Virus record (IMG/VR): IMGVR_UViG_3300024429_000019
Location: 1-43,898 of that record
Length of the DNA stretch: 43,898 nucleotides
Direction: 5' to 3' (one strand)
Source of the DNA: a virus
The notes beneath the pieces were generated by a model, which did no database searches, was not told the DNA's origin, and was given only the letters and a program-made list of their open reading frames with translations. Of the stretch, positions 38,300 to 43,898 are shown piece after piece; the first letter of the stretch is position 1, and every line of letters starts with the position of its first letter. The position numbers were made by a program, and so were the translations under genes.

Positions 38300-38973
38300 A
38301 ACCATATTATCAAGATGAATGGGTAACAATCTATCACGGGGATTGTAGGGATATATTGCCCGAATTGCCGAAGGTGGACTTAGTGCTGACTGACCCCCCA
38401 TTCTTTATGCCAGCAGCACACTTTCAGAGCCGTGTTAAGTGGCAGCGTTCTTGGGGTGATGTATCTGTTCTTGGTATATTCTGGGCAGTAATCCTTGATG
38501 CTGTAAAATTAAAAGAGACGGGACATTTTCTTGCTTTCTGCAATGGTGATAGTTACCCTGTTTTTTACCCTGAAATGTATCGCCGCTTTGATGTTGTGAA
38601 GTGCCTAGTTTGGGATAAAGGGCATATAGGGCTAGGTAGGATATGGCGACACCAACACGAGTTAATTATAGCAGCTCGTTGGCGAGAATCTTTTGTCAAT
38701 ATAAATGGCAAGCTCTATGCAGATGTGATACAGGCTAATGCTACTCCATCAGCAGATAGGGAGCACCCCGTCCAGAAGCCAGTAGAATTGCTAATCCCTC
38801 TCATTGAGCCAGTAACTCCTAGCAATGGCATAGTCCTAGACCCGTTTATGGGAAGTGGAACGGTATTGGAAGCTGCTAAGAAACTCAATCGCCACTGCAT
38901 AGGCATAGAGATAGAAGAGAAATACTGTGAAATCGCAGCCAATCGCTGTCGCCAAATGGTATTCAAATTATGA
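38296..38973 (+). CDS. DNA methyltransferase (N4-cytosine/N6-adenine, beta class)
   Basis: GTG 38296 overlaps the previous stop. VDLVLTDPPFF (residues about 26-36) is motif IV, and GIVLDPFMGSGTVLEAAKKL (about 178-197) is the SAM motif I; the order IV-then-I with HPVQKPVELL is typical of the beta class. With no restriction partner nearby it probably protects phage DNA or regulates transcription. Substrate base (A or C) is not decided by DPPF. Confidence 0.85.
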   Translation: MKPYYQDEWVTIYHGDCRDILPELPKVDLVLTDPPFFMPAAHFQSRVKWQRSWGDVSVLGIFWAVILDAVKLKETGHFLAFCNGDSYPVFYPEMYRRFDVVKCLVWDKGHIGLGRIWRHQHELIIAARWRESFVNINGKLYADVIQANATPSADREHPVQKPVELLIPLIEPVTPSNGIVLDPFMGSGTVLEAAKKLNRHCIGIEIEEKYCEIAANRCRQMVFKL

Positions 38974-39425
38974 CAGATAAAGATTGCAAAACCTGTAACA
39001 AGAGAAAGCAGAGCTGGAAGGAATGCGGTGGGAAATTACACTACAGCTTCTCGGACATCCAGTTTTGTTGGTTTCAAATGGTGTGGCTTATCAGTAACCT
39101 GCTAGTTCTCGGTGAAGATAAGTGGCCAGAAGACCCGCTGGGTGGCACGGATGCAGACATACCACTAAAACGCAGACGAATAGGACATGAGGGGTACTTC
39201 TGTAAGCCAAGGGAAATGCTAGCTGAGGTTATGGTTCGGCTTAACAAATGCGGTTCAGATGGCACCACACTAATAGAAGAAATCCACTCTGGGCTAACAG
39301 ATATGGAATTATTGAGTAGCGTGGCTAAAAGTGCATTGTATTATGTGAGTGGTTGGGGTAGGAAGGAAATGAGCTACAGCAATTGGCTTAAACAGAGAAC
39401 ATATAGGGGGAGTAAGAATGACTAA
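38970..39425 (+). CDS. Hypothetical protein, 151 aa
   Basis: The ATG overlaps the methyltransferase stop (ATGA). A short cysteine motif (DCKTCNKRKQSWKECGG, residues 5-21) may bind zinc; the C-terminal half resembles small phage proteins with GTTLIEEIHSGLTD. No function is known. Confidence 0.6.
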   Translation: MTDKDCKTCNKRKQSWKECGGKLHYSFSDIQFCWFQMVWLISNLLVLGEDKWPEDPLGGTDADIPLKRRRIGHEGYFCKPREMLAEVMVRLNKCGSDGTTLIEEIHSGLTDMELLSSVAKSALYYVSGWGRKEMSYSNWLKQRTYRGSKND

Positions 39426-39738
39426 ACAGGAAGAGATAAGGACAGAGATAAAAGCGTATCTTGCCGAGGCTATGGATGGGATAGAATTTACAGAGGATGA
39501 CGAAAAAGGCTTAGATGTCATGACAGAAAACCTACTTGAGTATCTCCATTCTCAAGGCGTAGCGATAAAGATGGACAGGGAGTTGCCCTATGCAACCGAG
39601 GAGACTGTTTTTGGTAGATTGACATGGCCAGTGGAGTTAATGGACCCCGCTCATGGGACTTATATAGAGGTTTATAGATTAGCTCAACAAGACATGGGCG
39701 AGGCTGGCTATGTAGCAGTAGAGCCATTGATAAAATGA
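39418..39738 (+). CDS. Hypothetical protein, paralogue of 37988-38299
   Basis: AGGGGGAGTAAG precedes ATG 39418. See the other copy at 37988 for the shared segments. This copy is more acidic (FTEDDEKGLDVM). The two differ enough to have diverged in role. Confidence 0.65.
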   Translation: MTKQEEIRTEIKAYLAEAMDGIEFTEDDEKGLDVMTENLLEYLHSQGVAIKMDRELPYATEETVFGRLTWPVELMDPAHGTYIEVYRLAQQDMGEAGYVAVEPLIK

Positions 39739-39767
39739 ATACCAAAAGTAGTCAAAAGGGGGTAAAA

Positions 39768-39944
39768 ATGAGGGTTGACAAGGTGTTTCGTATCTGCTAT
39801 ATTGGAGACAGTTATAACTATGCCCTGTCCAGAAAATTAAGCCCTTGGGATACGGGTGGACTTCTGTTAAAGAAGTCAGCATTGTTGGCAATGTGGGTTC
39901 CTCCCTCCGAGGGCTTTTTCTATTTGGGGGTTTATGGCTGTTAG
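39768..39944 (+). CDS. Hypothetical protein, 58 aa
   Basis: AAAGGGGGTAAAA precedes ATG 39768; an upstream in-frame ATG at 39735 lacks such a site. Aromatic residues are frequent (FRICYIGDSYNYALSR; WVPPSEGFFYLGVYG). Function unknown. It overlaps the next gene by 11 bases. Confidence 0.55.
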   Translation: MRVDKVFRICYIGDSYNYALSRKLSPWDTGGLLLKKSALLAMWVPPSEGFFYLGVYGC

Positions 39945-41079
39945 AAAGTTGCCTTCTCAAGATTCCCCTGAAGGGCAAAGGGTAATTGAGCGGTTCTGGG
40001 CTAAAGACCTTGTAGCACTGGCTCAGGAGCTTGGATATGCTAATGCCGATTCCCTGCGCCGTCAGATAGCTCGCCATTATGAGATAAGGGCGGGTGACCA
40101 GCCAACGATTTCGGGTTTATCCCTCATTGAGCAACAGGTTTTGGGCATTGTGAAGGCTGGGGCAGTAAGCGTTGGCGAGATTAGCCGTCAGATAGACCGC
40201 TCTGCTGAGACAATAATTAAAACCATTGACTCCTTGAGGGATAAAAGTTATGAGGTTATCCTTGATGAAACTAGCCGACAAGTAAGTATCCCGCAAGAAC
40301 CCTCTAAAGAATTCGCCCCGACTGAGTTCCAATACTTCAAGAAGTTTTACCGCATTGGGATAGTGTCTGACACCCAAATGTGTAGTAGATTCCAGCAAGT
40401 TACACTTCTCCACGATGCGTATGCTGATTTTGATAAACGCCGAGTGGATTTCGTGCTTCACGGAGGGGATTTGGTTGATGGCAAGCATATGTATAGAGGG
40501 CAAGAGAACGAGGTCTTTAAGCACGGGGCAGACGAACAAGCCGAGTATGTGATAGAGAATTACCCAAAGACGGAATTAAGATACAAAACTTATATTGTTG
40601 GGGGCAATCACGATAGGAGTTTTTATCGTGATGGTGGCTATAATATCATCAGGGCTATATGCAAAGACCGTGGGGATTTAGTTGATAGGGGGTTTTACAA
40701 GGCTGAATTCATTGTTAAGGGGCTGAGAATAGGGCTTCAACACCCAGGTGGGGGCGTCTCCTATGCTCGCTCTTATCGGATGCAAAAGACAATAGAAAAT
40801 ATGATGGGCTTTATCCACTCTATCCCCTCTGCCAACGCCCCAATCCTGCAACTCTTTGGACACTGGCATATCCCCTGCCACTTGCCGTCTTATATGGGGA
40901 TTGATGCCGTCAGCCTGCCTTGCTTCCAGAGCCAGACACCCTACCTTGAGCAGAAAGGGTTAATGCCCGTGGTTGGTTATGCGGTGGCTGAAATCTATTT
41001 GGATAAGGACAATAATCTTACCTCCACCAAGATTGAGTTCATCAATATGAATGCCCAGATTAAGGAGCGAGATTATTGA
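39934..41079 (+). CDS. Calcineurin-like phosphoesterase with N-terminal HTH
   Basis: ATG 39934 overlaps the previous stop. Residues 20-110 hold helix-turn-helix-like segments (AQELGYANADSLRRQI and SVGEISRQIDRSAETIIKTI). Residues about 140-350 are a metallophosphoesterase: GIVSDTQM, HGGDLVDG, GGNHD and LFGHWH. The first metal motif is D-x-Q instead of D-x-H. Likely acts on DNA ends or cyclic/structured nucleotides, or as a repair nuclease related to SbcD/Mre11; the DNA-binding N-terminus favours DNA. Confidence 0.8.
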   Translation: MAVRKLPSQDSPEGQRVIERFWAKDLVALAQELGYANADSLRRQIARHYEIRAGDQPTISGLSLIEQQVLGIVKAGAVSVGEISRQIDRSAETIIKTIDSLRDKSYEVILDETSRQVSIPQEPSKEFAPTEFQYFKKFYRIGIVSDTQMCSRFQQVTLLHDAYADFDKRRVDFVLHGGDLVDGKHMYRGQENEVFKHGADEQAEYVIENYPKTELRYKTYIVGGNHDRSFYRDGGYNIIRAICKDRGDLVDRGFYKAEFIVKGLRIGLQHPGGGVSYARSYRMQKTIENMMGFIHSIPSANAPILQLFGHWHIPCHLPSYMGIDAVSLPCFQSQTPYLEQKGLMPVVGYAVAEIYLDKDNNLTSTKIEFINMNAQIKERDY

Positions 41080-41216
41080 TGGATAAAGCGAAAAGCAAGG
41101 GAAAGCTGATTAAGTTGCCCCCCGATGCTGATATTCGCATCCGTCTTCTGGATTATATGTTTGGGGGGATAACTGCCAAGCAGTTTATTGAATGGCTGAA
41201 AAGTTATAAGGCATAA
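41079..41216 (+). CDS. Hypothetical protein, 45 aa
   Basis: ATG 41079 lies at the phosphoesterase stop (TGATG). Basic N-terminus (KAKSKGKLIKLPP) and a helical tail (FGGITAKQFIEWLKSYK). It may be a small partner of the phosphoesterase. Confidence 0.5.
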   Translation: MDKAKSKGKLIKLPPDADIRIRLLDYMFGGITAKQFIEWLKSYKA

Positions 41217-41231
41217 ATTGAGGAGGCAAAA

Positions 41232-41303
41232 ATGAAGAAGATACCTTTCCCTGGGTTGGGTTGGAGTGATAAATTTGGTATCCTTCCTGATATGTGTTCA
41301 TAA
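41232..41303 (+). CDS. Mini-protein, 23 aa
   Basis: GAGGAGGCAAAA precedes ATG 41232; the product is MKKIPFPGLGWSDKFGILPD followed by MCS. Its TAA overlaps the next ATG (TAATG), so it may serve as a translated leader for the metalloprotein gene. Confidence 0.35.
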   Translation: MKKIPFPGLGWSDKFGILPDMCS

Positions 41304-41611
41304 TGAAAGTCAAGATACCCAAAGAGATTAAGATTGGTGCTACTGAGGCCGTTGTAAGTTATAAAAAGCAACTACACAATGATGAGGGATTTGATGGCAC
41401 TTTTAATCGGCGAACAGGGGATTTGTATATTGATGCGGATTTAAGTGGTCGCAAGCGAGATAAGATATTAGGGCACGAAGTAATGGAGGTTATTAAAGAA
41501 AACTACGAACTAGACATGTCGGAAAAAGATATGAGCCGAGTAGCAAATGGTTGGGTGGAATTTTTATCTCAACTCGGCATAGAATTTGACTGGGTGGATA
41601 TTTCAGAATGA
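41303..41611 (+). CDS. Metallopeptidase-like protein with HEVxE motif, 102 aa
   Basis: The coupled start is ATG 41303. KILGHEVMEVIKENYELDMSEKDMSRVANGWVEFL (broken by turns) resembles the core of phage ImmA/SprT-type metalloproteins, where HExxH is expected; here it reads HEVME, so the second metal His is Glu. The later ANGWVEFL helix matches relatives. It may be inactive or bind metal differently. Confidence 0.55.
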   Translation: MKVKIPKEIKIGATEAVVSYKKQLHNDEGFDGTFNRRTGDLYIDADLSGRKRDKILGHEVMEVIKENYELDMSEKDMSRVANGWVEFLSQLGIEFDWVDISE

Positions 41612-41727
41612 TTAACCACATATTGATATGCATTGTGTGTTGCGTGCCAGTTTGCCTGATAGTTTGTGTGCCGATATGCGTAACGGTCTGTCGCCTATTA
41701 GACAAGAGGCGGCATCGTAAGGGCTAA
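41608..41727 (+). CDS. Cysteine-striped membrane mini-protein, 39 aa
   Basis: ATG 41608 overlaps the previous TGA. After MINHILI the peptide has Cys at residues 8, 11, 12, 16, 20, 24 and 28, so six lie exactly four apart in tetrads like CVPV, CLIV, CVPI and CVTV, then a basic tail (RLLDKRRHRKG). It is the last gene of the operon and its end overlaps the convergent gene end by 4 bases. Confidence 0.55.
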   Translation: MINHILICIVCCVPVCLIVCVPICVTVCRLLDKRRHRKG

Positions 41728-42125
41728 CTCCTCCACATACCTATTGTGAAACACTGAAGCCTTAAATGCTCATCATCATCAACTTCTAGGGGATGATATT
41801 CCACCGTGAAATGCTGTAAGCCCCTTATGCCTTTTAGGTACTTCCATTGTCCTGGCTCGGCATCTAAATTGTAATCATCGACAACTAGGTAGTCCTTATT
41901 GGGTGTGCTGGTAAAGGTAAATATGGCGTAGCCTTCAGCTATAAGTGTGCCACCCTCATCCTGGCAGAGCTTCTCAAGCTCTGCGGTAGCAGCCTTGGCA
42001 TAGTGTTCGGCTTGCTTCTTATCTTCGGTTAAACACACTGGCTGGTTGAAACCATCGCCACCGACAATCATAATCGCCGAAGCTTTGCTCGTGCCGTGAT
42101 ACAGGGGTTTATTTAATTTATCCAT
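41724..42125 (-). CDS. ADP-ribosyltransferase-fold phage protein, 133 aa
   Basis: Start at ATG 42125-42123. PLYHGTSKASAIMIVGGDGF (residues 7-26) followed by VCLTEDKKQAEHYAKAA matches the YHGT...LT-x2-x-A-x2-YA layout of the ART fold used in phage polyvalent ART domains. Such proteins may modify host proteins early. A conserved catalytic Glu is not assured. It ends the leftward operon. Confidence 0.55.
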   Translation of the reverse strand: MDKLNKPLYHGTSKASAIMIVGGDGFNQPVCLTEDKKQAEHYAKAATAELEKLCQDEGGTLIAEGYAIFTFTSTPNKDYLVVDDYNLDAEPGQWKYLKGIRGLQHFTVEYHPLEVDDDEHLRLQCFTIGMWRS

Positions 42126-42143
42126 TATTTACTCCTTATCTAA

Positions 42144-42365
42144 TTATTTTATGGTGGCGTTCTCTGCTTTTGATAGGGCTTTGACCATTACATCCCTTGC
42201 TTGCGTGGGTAGTCGGATTGAGCCATAGTCATCCCTTTCAATTAGCCCTTTCAAAGCCTCATACAAATCAGGAGCCGACTTGTGTAGTGGGCAGTATTCA
42301 ATGCCAGTGATGACATAACCAAGTTGCTTTAATTTACAACCACATTCACCCTTAGTATATTTCAT
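42144..42365 (-). CDS. Small conserved phage protein, 73 aa
   Basis: ATG 42365-42363 follows AAAGGAGGATTAG. The sequence has EYCPLHKSAPDLYEALKGLI and ends KALSKAENA, a pattern common in many phage early regions; a CGC and CPLH could bind zinc. Function unknown. Confidence 0.7.
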   Translation of the reverse strand: MKYTKGECGCKLKQLGYVITGIEYCPLHKSAPDLYEALKGLIERDDYGSIRLPTQARDVMVKALSKAENATIK

Positions 42366-42379
42366 TGTCTAATCCTCCT

Positions 42380-42505
42380 TTATTTAATCCTTTTAGCTTT
42401 ATTCCAATAAGGACTACGGCACTTGGCACAGGTAACAGGATTAGGAACCCTGGGAATCCACACATAGCCACATCGCTTACATTCCAGCGTAGGCAATTTA
42501 ACCAT
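42380..42505 (-). CDS. Zinc-ribbon protein, 41 aa (paralogue of 339-467)
   Basis: ATG 42505-42503 overlaps the upstream stop (TAATG). CKRC and CAKC are separated by the same WIPRVPNPVT linker as in the paralogue. The frame is open further upstream but the short version matches the sister gene. Stop at 42380. Confidence 0.75.
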   Translation of the reverse strand: MVKLPTLECKRCGYVWIPRVPNPVTCAKCRSPYWNKAKRIK

Positions 42506-42768
42506 TATTCCATTCCCCACTCTTTTAGTTTGGCTTGCCAACAAAGCTCGCACTTTCTTCTGCTTTTTACATTCCACCCTATACAATGTGGGCATTTATC
42601 ATCGCTCCACTCTACCACTTCTCTTATCCCTGCCGTGAAGGAGATTTCTGCTTGATATTCAGCAACAGCCTTCATAAGATTATCATGGACAACACTTCCC
42701 CCTTTAAGCCAATGAGCTCTAACCAGACTTCTTTTCTCTTTGCCCATAACTGTATCTTTAGCTTCCAT
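42505..42768 (-). CDS. Zinc-binding hypothetical protein, 87 aa
   Basis: The ATG overlaps the stop of the preceding gene. CPHC (residues about 59-62) and CELC (73-76) near the C-terminus form a zinc site; the rest (RSLVRAHWLKGGSVVHDNLM) is basic. No further assignment. Confidence 0.65.
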   Translation of the reverse strand: MEAKDTVMGKEKRSLVRAHWLKGGSVVHDNLMKAVAEYQAEISFTAGIREVVEWSDDKCPHCIGWNVKSRRKCELCWQAKLKEWGME

Positions 42769-42944
42769 TATTTATTCTCCTTATGGCAAGGTAGCTTTTG
42801 CCAATGCCTCTTGTTTCTATTTTCCCAAGTGAAAGCATCTAGCAATAACTTGTGCCGTTCACAAACCGTAACGCTATTTGCATTCACCCACTCGGCATCA
42901 TTGGGGCATTGGTTTCCAAGCATATTCTCGCCACTACATTTCAT
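42768..42944 (-). CDS. Cysteine/histidine-rich protein, 58 aa
   Basis: ATG 42944-42942 follows AAGGAGGGTTAAGTAAG. The product begins MKCSGENMLGNQCPNDAEWV and continues with VCERH and CH, a C...C...C-x2-H pattern that may bind one zinc. It is absent from simple gene tracks because of its length. Confidence 0.65.
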   Translation of the reverse strand: MKCSGENMLGNQCPNDAEWVNANSVTVCERHKLLLDAFTWENRNKRHWQKLPCHKENK

Positions 42945-42993
42945 CTTACTTAACCCTCCTTATAGTTTTATTTAATTCCGTTAAGGGTTGGGT

Positions 42994-43075
42994 GGGGGAG
43001 CCAGCGACCTACCTCTGTCCTGCCACACATCCGTAGAGCTGGCACTGCTTATTATCGCTGTCCCTCTACTCCCCC
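42994..43075 (-). other. Structured region in a 156-base gap of the leftward operon
   Basis: Read on the minus strand, GGGGGAG (43075-43069) pairs with CTCCCCC (43000-42994), and GCCAGC (43043-43038) pairs with GCTGGC (43005-43000); the right arms adjoin, and CTAC/GTAG may close the inner loop. No gene is supported in 42945-43100. It lacks a T run on the exit side, so it is more likely an RNA element than a terminator. Confidence 0.45.
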
Positions 43076-43100
43076 TTTATTTACCTAAACTATAATGGTG

Positions 43101-43304
43101 CTAACTCCGTGACTCCTCAAATACTTCAAATAGGTAAGCCCACAACACGCTGTGGTCTTTTTCCGTGAAGAAGTCTAGCCCTGTAAATGCCACCTTGTCT
43201 AGTAGCCGTTTGACCTCTTTCTGCTCCCCAGCATCTAGCATCGCCTCATTATACTTGTTAAGCTGGCTTAGGATGCTTTTCTTAACTTGCTTATTGTCCT
43301 TCAT
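43101..43304 (-). CDS. Hypothetical helical protein, 67 aa
   Basis: GAAGGAGGTTAGAGAG precedes ATG 43304-43302. Charged helices (KKSILSQLNKYNEAMLDAGEQ; VLWAYLFEVFEES). Unknown function. Confidence 0.65.
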   Translation of the reverse strand: MKDNKQVKKSILSQLNKYNEAMLDAGEQKEVKRLLDKVAFTGLDFFTEKDHSVLWAYLFEVFEESRS

Positions 43305-43348
43305 CTCTCTAACCTCCTTCTTTGCTACTGATTAAACTATGATGATTA

Positions 43349-43711
43349 TTAGTAATTATAACTCCCACCATTCCAATCCCAAACCATATTAGAAAAGGAT
43401 TTACCCTTAGATATATTGGGGAAGTATCCCGTTATGGGCGTGACGGGCTTGTTGAGAGCAAATGCTATGCCCAAGTCAAATAGCCAACCTTCAGACCTAC
43501 CATCATACGCTATATGAATCTCATCGGCATTCGATATATTGATTGCGTGGGTTTGGCAGATATTAAAGCCTGTCTTGTCATTTTGTTCGGTATCTCTAAA
43601 TGGTAGGTGAACCTTGTGACCCCGTTGTTCTAATTGATGGGCATAAGATAGTAACCCATCCTCCCATTCGGGGCTTATATTGCGAGTTGGGCTGATTATG
43701 AATATTCTCAT
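43349..43711 (-). CDS. Nucleoside 2-deoxyribosyltransferase-like protein, 120 aa
   Basis: Start ATG 43711-43709, after AAGGGGGG. MRIFIISPTRNISPEW at the N-terminus, RGHKVHLPFRDTEQND in the second strand region, and ADEIHIAYDGRSEGWLFDLGIAFAL (broken by loops) match the nucleoside deoxyribosyltransferase-like/TIR-like Rossmann fold, including Asp in AYDG-x-SEG. It could cleave nucleosides or NAD-like compounds. Confidence 0.65.
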   Translation of the reverse strand: MRIFIISPTRNISPEWEDGLLSYAHQLEQRGHKVHLPFRDTEQNDKTGFNICQTHAINISNADEIHIAYDGRSEGWLFDLGIAFALNKPVTPITGYFPNISKGKSFSNMVWDWNGGSYNY

Positions 43712-43714
43712 TGT

Positions 43715-43897
43715 TCACCCCCCTTGATAAGATAAATTGTTGTTGAGATATGTTGCCCAAAGTCTAACAGTTTTACGGTCTTGATTTATTGCCACCATAC
43801 CATTTGATTCTATGACATAACCCCTAACCCCCCAATCCCAAACAGCGTAGAATGTATTGTGTCCAACCTGGCTAAAGGGCTTCACTTGGTATCGCAT
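43715..43897 (-). CDS. Small conserved phage protein, 60 aa
   Basis: ATG 43897-43895 lies one base from the right edge. The product (MRYQVKPFSQVGHNTFYAVWD, then RKTVRLWATYLN) resembles small beta proteins of phage early regions. Its ribosome binding site is not on this edge; joining the left edge supplies GAGGGTGAGG 7-8 bases ahead, which supports circularity. Confidence 0.65.
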   Translation of the reverse strand: MRYQVKPFSQVGHNTFYAVWDWGVRGYVIESNGMVAINQDRKTVRLWATYLNNNLSYQGG

Positions 43898-43898
43898 C

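Noticed and set aside
1-43898. CRISPR array, integrase, transposase or insertion sequence
   Set aside because: No regular repeat-spacer array and no recombinase or transposase motif was found on either strand.

Overview
This 43.9 kb window looks like the complete or nearly complete genome of a tailed bacteriophage, probably assembled as a circle. Almost every gene is on one strand, genes are small and abut or overlap (ATGA, TAATG), and there are recognisable terminase, portal, scaffold, major capsid, head-tail adaptor and tail proteins. A leftward gene cluster appears to run across the two window ends. The last codons at the left edge, joined to the right edge, give a gene that closes after 12 more codons while supplying a ribosome binding site for the next gene. 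No tape-measure protein is visible, and the 946-residue tail protein looks like a nozzle plus propeller, so a short-tailed (podovirus-like) virion is more likely than a long tail. The host is a bacterium: Shine-Dalgarno sequences are strong and several TTGACA-N16-18-TATNNT promoters are present. Base composition looks mid-40s %GC by eye. Two radical SAM enzymes suggest, weakly, an anaerobe. No integrase, repressor, DNA polymerase or tRNA of normal form was recognised.

Layout. 1-792 and 41724-43898: leftward early-type operon of small proteins, including two near-identical zinc ribbons, a nucleoside deoxyribosyltransferase-like protein and an ADP-ribosyltransferase-fold protein. 836-3929: terminase small subunit and many small membrane or zinc-binding proteins. 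3960-11668: terminase large subunit (interrupted by an in-frame TGA in its Walker A motif), portal, and two large putative internal or ejected virion proteins. 11671-12408: a divergent promoter pair, a Com-like zinc finger, and a roughly 350-nt noncoding transcript with a tRNA-Leu-like domain, a pseudoknotted domain and a terminator. 12409-15151: scaffold, major capsid and decoration-type protein. 15153-23552: an 8.4 kb cargo cluster of sugar and methyl chemistry. 23572-30315: tail, adaptor and fibre-like proteins, a nuclease-fold protein and holin-like membrane proteins, ending at a terminator. 30475-41727: a second rightward operon with YopX-like, recombination/replication, MazG-like, HNH/NinG-like, DNA methyltransferase and phosphoesterase genes, containing an iteron array at 34860-34953 that may be the replication origin.

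The cargo cluster is the most striking part. Between head and tail genes, and apparently co-transcribed with them, lie two paralogous family-2 glycosyltransferases flanking a split thiamine-diphosphate enzyme, a heptose-kinase-like GHMP kinase, a SPASM-type radical SAM protein, a cupin, a B12-binding-type radical SAM protein, a CmoA homologue and a second methyltransferase. The set looks able to make and transfer an unusual sugar late in infection, possibly onto the virion. A second theme is RNA: one pseudoknotted fold appears twice (12226-12316 and 31468-31539) with a compensatory pseudoknot, a covarying tandem hairpin follows the capsid gene, and an attenuator precedes the YopX-like gene.
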